Source: JADHUC01 sp964617665 (lineage in GTDB: Bacteria; Planctomycetota; Planctomycetia; Pirellulales; Pirellulaceae). From it: DNA of 54,845 bases. The stretch lies in contig CAZUAH010000024.1 in NCBI GenBank assembly GCA_964617665.1, forward strand, positions 1 to 54,845. The letters run 5' to 3'. Positions 11,082 to 18,762 of the stretch are shown here, in pieces. The translations under genes were made by a program, and so were the position numbers. Below the pieces are notes generated by a model that made no database searches, was not told where the DNA came from, and saw only the letters and a program-made list of their open reading frames with translations. How positions within the stretch are numbered: position 1 is the stretch's first letter; the number at the start of each line of letters is the position of its first letter.

Positions 11082-13003
11082 CGAATTCGGTTGCGAGCAA
11101 GCTGCGTTCCCCGTACATCGCCTTGGCGGTATTGTTCGTCGTTTCCTTTCTGCTATTCCAATCGGTGTACGGTTACGTCATCGAATTCCAGAGCGAGACA
11201 AACGATTGCTTCTTTGTGTTCGGGACTCCGTTCCTGCTGGAGTTCTTCGACCATCCCGCCGGCCCGTTGCGCTACGCCGGTCGATTCCTTGGACAGTTCC
11301 ATCATTACCGGTGGTCCGGTGCGCTGGTCGTGTCGGCAGGCATAACGTGCTTCGGCTTCCTGTTCCATCGCGTGTTGGCAAAGTCCGATAGGACCGTTTC
11401 CGTCTTCCAGACGCTTCCTCCATGCATAGTGCTGCTCGCCTTGCACACGTCCACCCTGTACCTTACCCAGGACACACTCGGGTTGTGTGCAAGCTGTGCG
11501 ACTTTCTTGGGATACTTGTCTTTGCGCGGCAGGTTGGCCAGACAAATCTACGCGTTGGTGGCTACACCCGTCGCCTATCTTGTTCTTGGAGCCTATGCAT
11601 GGTTCTTCGTGGCTTGGGTCATTGCGTCCGAGTGGCTCGATGGCCCTCTACGCTCGGGCCTTGCCTTTAAGATCCTTTGCGTCGTCTACGGCATCGCTGT
11701 GCCACTAGCTGCTTGGCGCTGGGTCTTTCCGGTTTCGCTGCACGGCGCATTGACATGCCCTTTTATCATGATTCCGCCTTTCCGCTCGGGCTCGCTCGTT
11801 CAAACCACGAACTACTTCATCACGGATTGCGTGCTGGCGATTGTGCTCTGGACCTTGGTGCTGGTGATTCCGTTCTGGGGCCGCCTGTCTGCCGGTACGC
11901 GGATCGCGGATTCCTGGCGAGCCAAGTCCGGCAGCGGGGGCCGCGTTACCTTGGCCCTGTCGGTTCTCGTTCTCATGATTCTGCTCCTTTGGATTCGGCA
12001 TGACGCGCGGCTTGCCACCGCAGTCGCCTGCCGTCAGTTGTACAAGCAGAGGCAATGGGACGCTCTTTTGGAAGCGGCGAAGAGGAATCCCTATGGGGAC
12101 TCTCGTCTGCAGTTCATGACGAACTTCGCTCTGTACAAGAAGGGAAAGCTGCTCGACGAGATGTTCAGTTACCCTCAGCCATGGGGCACTCGCGGGCTTG
12201 TCTTCAACTTTTCGGGTACACGGGTGGACCCGAACGAGGACGATACGGCCGTTGCCATGTACAACAGCGATCTTTTCTACGAAATGGGCCACGTGAACGC
12301 TGCGTTTCGACACGCCTATAACAGCATGACGGCCGGGGAAAGAACGTACGACACCTTGCGACGCATGGCCGAATGCAACATTGCCAATGGTAACTACGAT
12401 ATGGCGCGGAAGTATCTGAACCTGCTCGATCGGACGATGTTCCATCGAGATTTCGCACGCCGCTACAAGGCGGTCATCGCAGATCCCGACGCCGTCGATC
12501 GGGAGTTCGGCGACCTCAGAAAGCGTCTTCCTGTTGATGATAGCCATGTGTTCGGTCCCCAGTTCCTAGCTTTCCTGATTCTTCTGGAGGCCAAACCGGA
12601 CAATCGCATGGCGCTCGACTATCTGATGGCGTGGTTGCTTCTGGACAAGAGCAAGAGCTCCATCGCGTCGATCTGCTGTGCGGAAGGCATCCGGCAACTC
12701 AAGACGGCAGGACACGCCTCGATACCAATCCACTGTCAGGAAGCGCTGCTGCTACGAGAAGCATTGGGACATACTCCGATCGACCTGCAGGGATACAGTT
12801 ACGATCAGGCGACTGTGGCACGCGTTAACACTTTCTTTGAAGATATCGCACCCTACACCGACATACAGGTCGCGCGGGAGTACGCTCAGACGCGTCATAG
12901 CGATACGTATGTGTTCTACCATTTATTCGTTGTCACGCATGGCGAGGCGCAGCAGATCATGAAGGCCCGTGGGTTTTACAGTGGCACGCTACGAGAGGAA
13001 TAG
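11078..13003 (+). CDS. DUF6057-like polytopic membrane protein
   Basis: 641 residues starting at a GTG that overlaps the previous stop (GTGA), with GAAGGAAG about 7 bases upstream. The N-terminal 310 residues hold around eight membrane segments. They are followed by a soluble alpha-helical region that begins ACRQLYKQRQWDALLEAAKRNP and reads like degenerate TPR helices (YDTLRRMAECNIANGNYDMARKYLNLL). This two-part layout resembles the DUF6057 family as I remember it from Bacteroidetes, where the soluble half faces the periplasm. No catalytic motif is visible. The overlap with the CRTAC1-like gene argues for joint function. Family call is by recollection of pattern only. Confidence 0.6.
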   Translation: MTNSVASKLRSPYIALAVLFVVSFLLFQSVYGYVIEFQSETNDCFFVFGTPFLLEFFDHPAGPLRYAGRFLGQFHHYRWSGALVVSAGITCFGFLFHRVLAKSDRTVSVFQTLPPCIVLLALHTSTLYLTQDTLGLCASCATFLGYLSLRGRLARQIYALVATPVAYLVLGAYAWFFVAWVIASEWLDGPLRSGLAFKILCVVYGIAVPLAAWRWVFPVSLHGALTCPFIMIPPFRSGSLVQTTNYFITDCVLAIVLWTLVLVIPFWGRLSAGTRIADSWRAKSGSGGRVTLALSVLVLMILLLWIRHDARLATAVACRQLYKQRQWDALLEAAKRNPYGDSRLQFMTNFALYKKGKLLDEMFSYPQPWGTRGLVFNFSGTRVDPNEDDTAVAMYNSDLFYEMGHVNAAFRHAYNSMTAGERTYDTLRRMAECNIANGNYDMARKYLNLLDRTMFHRDFARRYKAVIADPDAVDREFGDLRKRLPVDDSHVFGPQFLAFLILLEAKPDNRMALDYLMAWLLLDKSKSSIASICCAEGIRQLKTAGHASIPIHCQEALLLREALGHTPIDLQGYSYDQATVARVNTFFEDIAPYTDIQVAREYAQTRHSDTYVFYHLFVVTHGEAQQIMKARGFYSGTLREE

Positions 13004-13104
13004 TCACGCGTGGGACTCGGTGCTGCATTGAGGACGACCAGAATGGCAACACTCGGAGCATGTCCAGTGATAGTCGGGAACCTCCTAAATCGGGTGGGCT
13101 ATGC

Positions 13105-13162
13105 GCCTGCGGCGCGGCTTCTTGCGGGCGTTGGGGGCGCGGCAGGAGCCGCGCCCGCCCGG
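13105..13162. repeat. degenerate GC-rich palindromic element
   Basis: GCGCGGCAGGAGCCGCGCCCGCCCGG at the right side resembles the right arm of the better-preserved palindromes at 18793-18862 and 24898-24966. The left side (GGCGCGGCTTCTTGCGGGC) is a poor complement. It lies in the 227-base gap between the DUF6057-like and PD40 genes, which otherwise holds nothing I recognise apart from the AAGGGGGG ribosome-binding site of the next gene. Confidence 0.4.
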
Positions 13163-13230
13163 AACTTGAGTATCGGTAGACTCTCGCGGAAAGCGGTCGA
13201 CGGCTCGCTCGGAAGTAAGGGGGGCGCGGC

Positions 13231-14817
13231 ATGAGGTGTTCCGGCCGTCGAACTTGGTTGATATCGGTGGCGCTGACAATGGCGGTCGTCGCATGCGTCG
13301 CGTTCCCGGTGTCTTGCAGTCGAACGCCGGAAGTCCCCACGGCAACAGAGCTGGAGAGGGAGCCGCGCATCGACCCGGACTACACGTCTCTTGTGATTCC
13401 GCCGAACATCGCGCCGATGAACTTCCGAATCGTCGAAGAGGGGCAAGACTATCTCGTGAGAATCTCCGCAGGCGAAAGGCGGGAAGTCGAGATCCATTGC
13501 CCCGACGGAAGCTGCATGATCCCATCGAAATCATGGCGACAGCTCCTCGCGTGGGCCAAAGGCGGTCGCCTGACCTACACGATCCTGATGCAGAAGCCGG
13601 ACGGCACGTGGCTGCAATTCAAGCAAGTGACAAATACCGTTGCCAACGAGCCGATCGACTCGCACATCGTGTACCGGCTCCTTGTGCCTAACAAGAATCG
13701 AGCCAGGATTCACGGTATCTACCAAAGGGACATTGAGTCGTTTCAGACGTCTGCACTCATCACGCGGCGCGATGAGACCTTCCATTGTTTCAACTGCCAT
13801 ACCTTTCATCAGAACGATCCCAACAAATTTCTTGTTCACGTGCGAGCCCAGCACGAGGGGATGCTGCTCGTGATGGATGGCCAGATTCGAAAGATTAACA
13901 CGAGACAAGATCCAATGTTTCGGCCTATTGCCTACGCCTCGTGGCATCCAAACGGTCGTCACATTGCGGGCACCTGCAACCGGTTTATCGGCCATCATCC
14001 GGCGAACGCCAGGTTGTACTACTTCCAAGCGTTGGAGAAACGCGGCGATCTGGTCGTGTACGATGTGGCAAAGAACACGATCAGCACTACAGACGCCGTC
14101 TTTGGACATGAGTACATCGAGACGCATCCCTGCTGGTCGCACGATGGCAAGTACATCTACTACTGCCGCGGCAAAGATCTGCCGACGACTGCGCCGGAGG
14201 ACTGGGACGAGAGCGATTTCGACTTGATGCGTGTGTCCTACGACGCGGCCACCGACACATGGGGATCGCCCGAGACGGTCAAGGCATATTCGGAGCTGGG
14301 CGTCTGCTGCTCGTTCCCTCGTCCGTCGCTGTGTGGGAGGTATGTGTTGCACATGCTGGCCGATAAGACAACGTATCCCATCCACCAGAAGAGTTCCGAC
14401 GTGTACTTGCTGGATCTCGCCACCAAGGAACATCGGAAGCTGGACGCCGTATGCAGCGATTTGGCGGAGAGCTTTCCGCGCTGGTCCTCCAACGGGCGCT
14501 GGTTCAGCTTCGTAAGCAACCGGCGAGACGGGATGAGCGCGATTCCGTACTTTGCGTACTTCGACACGAGAGGCCAAGCTCACAAGGCGTTCGTGCTACC
14601 CCAGAAGGATCCAGAATACTACGAGACCTTCATCGATACGTACAACGTGGTCGAACTGGTTAAGTCAAGAGTGAACATAAGCGCATTCCGATTGGCCCAA
14701 GGCATGCAGCAGTCGCCACAAGACGCCAAGTTCTCCAATCCGCCCGAAGTGGACGCCTACACCGGCCCGACCGTGGGCCAACAAATAGACTACACCGCCG
14801 TTCCTCCAAGTGAGTAA
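13231..14817 (+). CDS. TolB/PD40-type beta-propeller lipoprotein or secreted protein with CxxCH motif
   Basis: 528 residues from the ATG at 13231, with AAGGGGGG upstream. The N-terminus has basic residues then a hydrophobic stretch ending in Cys22 or Cys29; VVAC fits a lipobox, VSC less well. Beta-propeller blades of PD40 type follow: FRPIAYASWHPNGRHIAG, ETHPCWSHDGKYIYYCRG, CSFPRPSLCGRYVLHM and SFPRWSSNGRWFSFVSN. Just before the blades is CFNCHTFH (Cys186, Cys189, His190), a c-type haem attachment motif followed by a His two residues on. Related Bacteroidetes proteins, as I recall, carry NCHSF at the same place. Possible roles are haem-linked electron transfer or sensing coupled to the propeller. 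It closes the co-directional run that starts at the TMTC-like gene and converges with the dihaem TPR protein 25 bases away. Confidence 0.75.
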   Translation: MRCSGRRTWLISVALTMAVVACVAFPVSCSRTPEVPTATELEREPRIDPDYTSLVIPPNIAPMNFRIVEEGQDYLVRISAGERREVEIHCPDGSCMIPSKSWRQLLAWAKGGRLTYTILMQKPDGTWLQFKQVTNTVANEPIDSHIVYRLLVPNKNRARIHGIYQRDIESFQTSALITRRDETFHCFNCHTFHQNDPNKFLVHVRAQHEGMLLVMDGQIRKINTRQDPMFRPIAYASWHPNGRHIAGTCNRFIGHHPANARLYYFQALEKRGDLVVYDVAKNTISTTDAVFGHEYIETHPCWSHDGKYIYYCRGKDLPTTAPEDWDESDFDLMRVSYDAATDTWGSPETVKAYSELGVCCSFPRPSLCGRYVLHMLADKTTYPIHQKSSDVYLLDLATKEHRKLDAVCSDLAESFPRWSSNGRWFSFVSNRRDGMSAIPYFAYFDTRGQAHKAFVLPQKDPEYYETFIDTYNVVELVKSRVNISAFRLAQGMQQSPQDAKFSNPPEVDAYTGPTVGQQIDYTAVPPSE

Positions 14818-14842
14818 ACTCGGCGGTCCCACGAAGACAAAT

Positions 14843-16825
14843 CTATGGCGTTGGCAATTCGCCCTGCGCCGAAAGGTGCTCGCGGCTGGTGGCCAGAACG
14901 GTCCGCTGGTAGTTCGTGAATACGGATTTTGGCTCGCGCGAAACCGACCGGCAGTAGTGAACCAAGGTCACCAGTTCATCGTCGGACACGCTTGGGCAGC
15001 CTGGATGGGGACTCCCTGGCATTCCGACGCGGATGCGCAGAAAGATCGATTCTGGCTCCTGACCACCTTTGAAAGGTTCGTGGACCAAGTCACGTGCTCG
15101 CGACGGTCGTCCCTTGTCGTCGAACAAGTCCATATCCACGGCTCCGATCCCATCATCACCGTGGCATTTCTCACAACCCAGCCCGAAGTACAGGTTCTTG
15201 CCTCTTGCGATTGTCTCGTCGTCGGCGGGCCCTATCTGTGGAATACGAACGAGTTCTCCAGGCGCCGTACAGAGTTCAACGACCTCGCGCACCTCGTCTT
15301 CGTCGACCTCCTCGCCTTCGTCTTCCAACGTTCTGATGAAGCGTTCTCGAACACCTTCACAGTTGATCCGTAGCGTTTCCAGCGCCAGTAATCGTAGCTG
15401 GTCTTCGGCCAAATCGTCGAAAGGCTGCATCGATGTGCCCGGCATCCCTTTCCGGATAACCGCTTCAAGATCTTCTAGTCTCGGTATACCGTTTACCGTA
15501 CTTACAAGTCGCGATCTGCCCGTGCGAAGGTCTCGCGGCCTAGGGTACAAATGCCGTGCGGCACGGCCGTTGCCGTCGCCGTTAGCTCCGTGACACGCAG
15601 CACAATGCAACGAGTATAGCTCGGCGGCCGACAGCACGGAGCCATACACCTGTTCCGTTGCGACCGTGTCTACCTCCTTGTTCGTGCCAGTTGATTGCGA
15701 AAGCAGGCGTCTCAACTGGTCGGCGGCCTGCCTGTCGAAAGGATTGACGGACGCGCGAGTTTCCAGGTCGGTCACATGCTGCGTTGCGCTAACCTCGGCG
15801 TCATATCGAGCGATCAGTTGCTCGGCGCGGGTCGCGTCTCCGGCGAGGGTGGCTGCGATTGCCGCCGGCAGAAGTCTCTCAGCCTGCTCGTCCAGGTCCG
15901 CGTTGGCGAACCGCCTATCAGCCTCTTGGCAGTTGCCGGATTCGAGTTCGACCTGTGCCATCTCGATCGCGGCAATGGCTGGTGGGTCCGGTTGCGAAGT
16001 CAACGGTTCCAGAATGACTCGCGCTTCGCTGGTACGATTCAGTTTGCGCAAAACTCTTGCCAAACCCACGTTCGCGAAGGTGCTTTCGGGAAAGAGCGCC
16101 ACCAACTCGACGTATTGTTCCAGGGCCAAATCAAGCCGATTCTGATTCTCGAATTGGCGGGCTATCATCTCTCGCGCGAGTTCATGTCGGGGCTGCCGAT
16201 CCAATGCGAGTTGAAACTGAGCTGTAGCCGATTCAAACTCCTCCGTCTGCAGCCAGTAACTGCCCCAAAGATATGCAATATGCGTATCGTTTGGGTATTC
16301 TGACTCCCACGCTTTCAGAAGAACTCGGGCCTTCCCATACTGTCTGCGTGTCAAATAGCAGCGAAGGATCGCTGTACCCACATCGCCCGGCGGCACGTCA
16401 GATTCGAGCAACTTGCCCAACAGAGCTTCAGCCTCGGCGTACAGTTGGCCCGAGCCGAGGGCCGCAAGTTGTTTCTCCGCCAGAATTCGGCTGGCCGGCA
16501 CGCCCTTCTGTTCCGCCGAAAGCATTGCTTGGTGCCATCGGTCTGGCTCGTCGTTCCGACGATAGCAGGCCGCCCGCATCAGCTCCACTTCGCCATTGCC
16601 AGGATCCAGCCAAACGGCCCGTGCAAGCCACACTTGTGCGGCGTTGTTGGCCCATTTGTCCATTTCGCGTGCAGCCATCCGTCGAGCCAAGATGGATAGA
16701 CCACCACGTCCGTAGATCAACAGCGCCACGAACGCCACAATGGCGATGATGATGATTGCCAGACATCGCCGGCGACGCTGAGGACTGGATGGAGTTCTTT
16801 CGGAAGGCCGCTTACGCCGCCGCAT
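14843..16825 (-). CDS. membrane-anchored TPR protein with two cytochrome c domains
   Basis: 660 residues. A basic N-terminus is followed by one membrane segment (IIIIAIVAFVALLIYG, about 24-41). A TPR-like array then runs to about residue 340 (WLARAVWLDPGNGEVELMRAA; AQFQLALDRQPRHELAREMIA). Two class I cytochrome c domains follow. The first has HCAACHGANGDGNG at about 406 and KGMPGTSMQPF as its distal Met ligand region. The second has CEKCHGDDGIG at about 548 and RVGMPGSPHPG. This is a periplasm-facing dihaem electron carrier tethered to the inner membrane, with TPRs as a probable docking surface. It lies on the opposite strand between the PD40/CxxCH gene and the FG-GAP/CxxCH gene, so three adjacent genes all carry haem motifs. 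Domain calls are firm; redox partners are unknown. Confidence 0.9.
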   Translation of the reverse strand: MRRRKRPSERTPSSPQRRRRCLAIIIIAIVAFVALLIYGRGGLSILARRMAAREMDKWANNAAQVWLARAVWLDPGNGEVELMRAACYRRNDEPDRWHQAMLSAEQKGVPASRILAEKQLAALGSGQLYAEAEALLGKLLESDVPPGDVGTAILRCYLTRRQYGKARVLLKAWESEYPNDTHIAYLWGSYWLQTEEFESATAQFQLALDRQPRHELAREMIARQFENQNRLDLALEQYVELVALFPESTFANVGLARVLRKLNRTSEARVILEPLTSQPDPPAIAAIEMAQVELESGNCQEADRRFANADLDEQAERLLPAAIAATLAGDATRAEQLIARYDAEVSATQHVTDLETRASVNPFDRQAADQLRRLLSQSTGTNKEVDTVATEQVYGSVLSAAELYSLHCAACHGANGDGNGRAARHLYPRPRDLRTGRSRLVSTVNGIPRLEDLEAVIRKGMPGTSMQPFDDLAEDQLRLLALETLRINCEGVRERFIRTLEDEGEEVDEDEVREVVELCTAPGELVRIPQIGPADDETIARGKNLYFGLGCEKCHGDDGIGAVDMDLFDDKGRPSRARDLVHEPFKGGQEPESIFLRIRVGMPGSPHPGCPSVSDDELVTLVHYCRSVSREPKSVFTNYQRTVLATSREHLSAQGELPTP

Positions 16826-17093
16826 TTCGAGAGCCCTTTCTACGACGCCAAACCGTGAATGGAAGCTTGCAGGGCGCGTACCGCGTATTGCAGTCAGGCT
16901 GAATCTCGCGCGGTTTGTGACGCCTGGAACGTCGTCTTTGCTCGGTTGGCGAGTGTATCACACGCACCTATGTGCAACAACGGCGCGAGGTGTATGATAG
17001 ACATGGATCGTATTCGGCCTGGACGACTACTTCGGCTTTCTCACGCCAGAGTCAAGCCACTTAAATCCAACTACGACAGAGGTATTGCACAGA

Positions 17094-18719
17094 ATGGAGG
17101 ACGAGCGGACACGGCGACTGCCCCGAGCGAGAGTGCTTGCCATTGCCATGGTGCTGGTCTGCCTGGTCATCGGGCTCGTCGGTTGGCACACGTTGTCAAA
17201 CCGGGCGGAGCGGGAAGTGCGTACGTTGCTCTTGCGCGAAACAACGCGGCCTGTTTCCGTCGACCAGGAAACGGAAGTACGAATTGTCGCGTTCTGCAGC
17301 GATTGCCACGGAATGCCACGGCCGGAAAACTATCCGCGGTACGCGTGGCGGAAGGAAGTGCTTCGTGGCTACGAGTTCTACGCCAGATCGGGACGTAACG
17401 ATTTGGACCCGCCGCCAATCGATTTGGCAATCGCCTATTACCAGGCCCGCGCACCACTTGAGCCCGTGTTTGCCGATCCAAAGACGCCGGACGCCGAACT
17501 GGGTGTAGAGTTTACGGCACAAACGCTGGCCGCAGACCCAAACCCCAATCGATCGCCAGCAGTCTCCTGCTTGCGTTGGACTCGTCTGGATGCCGATGCC
17601 GCGCCTGTCCTATTGGCTTGCGACATGCGACAGGGCACGGTGGTCGCGATTGATCCGGCCAACCGAGCGACTGACGCTCGGATTCTGGCGCGATTGCATC
17701 ATCCGTGCCACCTCGAACCATGCGACGTGAACGGGGACGATGTCATAGATCTTGTAGTGGCTGACTTGGGTGGTCTTTACGGGGTCGATGATCACGATCG
17801 GGGCCGCATCGTATTGCTGCAGCGGGACAAAGAGACGGGCGCTTTCCGGGAGGTGGTACTCGCCTCGGGATTGGGGCGCGTGTGCGATGTCCGACCGGCG
17901 GATGTGGATGCCGACGGGGACGTGGACCTGATCGTGGCGGATTTCGGAGCGTACAGGCCAGGCGGCATTGTTCTTCTGCGGAACGTCTCGGTCGACAGCA
18001 ATCAGATCCACTTTGAACCCGAGAAAATCGACCCTCGGCCGGGTACAGTCCACGTGCCCGTGTGCGACTTGAACCATGACGGTCGACCTGACTTCCTGGC
18101 GTTGGTCAGCCAAGACCACGAGTGTGTCGATGCCTTCATCAATCAAGGCGACGGGCAGTTTCGCTTGCAGACTCTTTGGTGGGGGCCGGACCCGGCGTTC
18201 GGACTCAGCGGAATGGAATTGATCGACATGGATTCGGATGGCGATACGGATATTCTCTTCACCAATGGCGACAGTTTTGACGACGGGTATGTCAAGCCGT
18301 GTCATGGCGTGCATTGGCTCGAGAATCAAGGCGGGCTGGAGTTCGTTCATCATCGGTTGTCGGATCTGCCGGGAGCCTATCGGGCGCTGGCCGGTGACAT
18401 CGATCTGGATGGAGACATCGACGTCGTTGCGTCGGTGTGGATCGAGCCGAAGATAAGATTCGTCAATACCGCAGTGAAACGGTGGGATTCGCTCGTTTGT
18501 CTCGAACAGACCTCACCCGGGAAGTTCGTTCAACATACGTTAGAGACCGATTTCCCTTGGTGTCCCGCAATCGAAATGGCAGACTTTGATGGCGACGGCG
18601 ACCTCGATCTGGCCGTCGGCTCACACGCCAGGAAGCCGACGCTTCGGCTGCCGCATTGGCTTTCTATCTGGTGGAATGAGGGAGCTTCGAGGACGAATCT
18701 CGACCTTGGACGAGAATAG
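17094..18719 (+). CDS. membrane-anchored FG-GAP repeat protein with N-terminal haem motif
   Basis: 541 residues from the ATG at 17094, about 11 bases after AGAGG; a TTG at 17085 is possible but weaker. One membrane segment spans about 14-31 (VLAIAMVLVCLVIGLVGW). CSDCHGMP (Cys68, Cys71, His72) follows at once, a CxxCH haem c site in a very short domain. The rest is an FG-GAP propeller with blades such as DVNGDDVIDLVVADLG, DVDADGDVDLIVADFG, DMDSDGDTDILFTNGD and DIDLDGDIDVVASVW, ending with DFDGDGDLDLAVGSH. It faces the dihaem TPR protein across a 268-base divergent gap in which I see no strong promoter. The likely role is a periplasmic redox propeller working with its neighbours. Confidence 0.85.
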   Translation: MEDERTRRLPRARVLAIAMVLVCLVIGLVGWHTLSNRAEREVRTLLLRETTRPVSVDQETEVRIVAFCSDCHGMPRPENYPRYAWRKEVLRGYEFYARSGRNDLDPPPIDLAIAYYQARAPLEPVFADPKTPDAELGVEFTAQTLAADPNPNRSPAVSCLRWTRLDADAAPVLLACDMRQGTVVAIDPANRATDARILARLHHPCHLEPCDVNGDDVIDLVVADLGGLYGVDDHDRGRIVLLQRDKETGAFREVVLASGLGRVCDVRPADVDADGDVDLIVADFGAYRPGGIVLLRNVSVDSNQIHFEPEKIDPRPGTVHVPVCDLNHDGRPDFLALVSQDHECVDAFINQGDGQFRLQTLWWGPDPAFGLSGMELIDMDSDGDTDILFTNGDSFDDGYVKPCHGVHWLENQGGLEFVHHRLSDLPGAYRALAGDIDLDGDIDVVASVWIEPKIRFVNTAVKRWDSLVCLEQTSPGKFVQHTLETDFPWCPAIEMADFDGDGDLDLAVGSHARKPTLRLPHWLSIWWNEGASRTNLDLGRE

Positions 18720-18762
18720 ACTCGGCATTGCGTCTCCAAAGACTAACAGAAAGGACCTTGCC

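Noticed and set aside
13531..14583. 350-residue minus-strand open frame across the PD40 gene
   Set aside because: Antisense shadow of a gene with PD40 blades and CxxCH.
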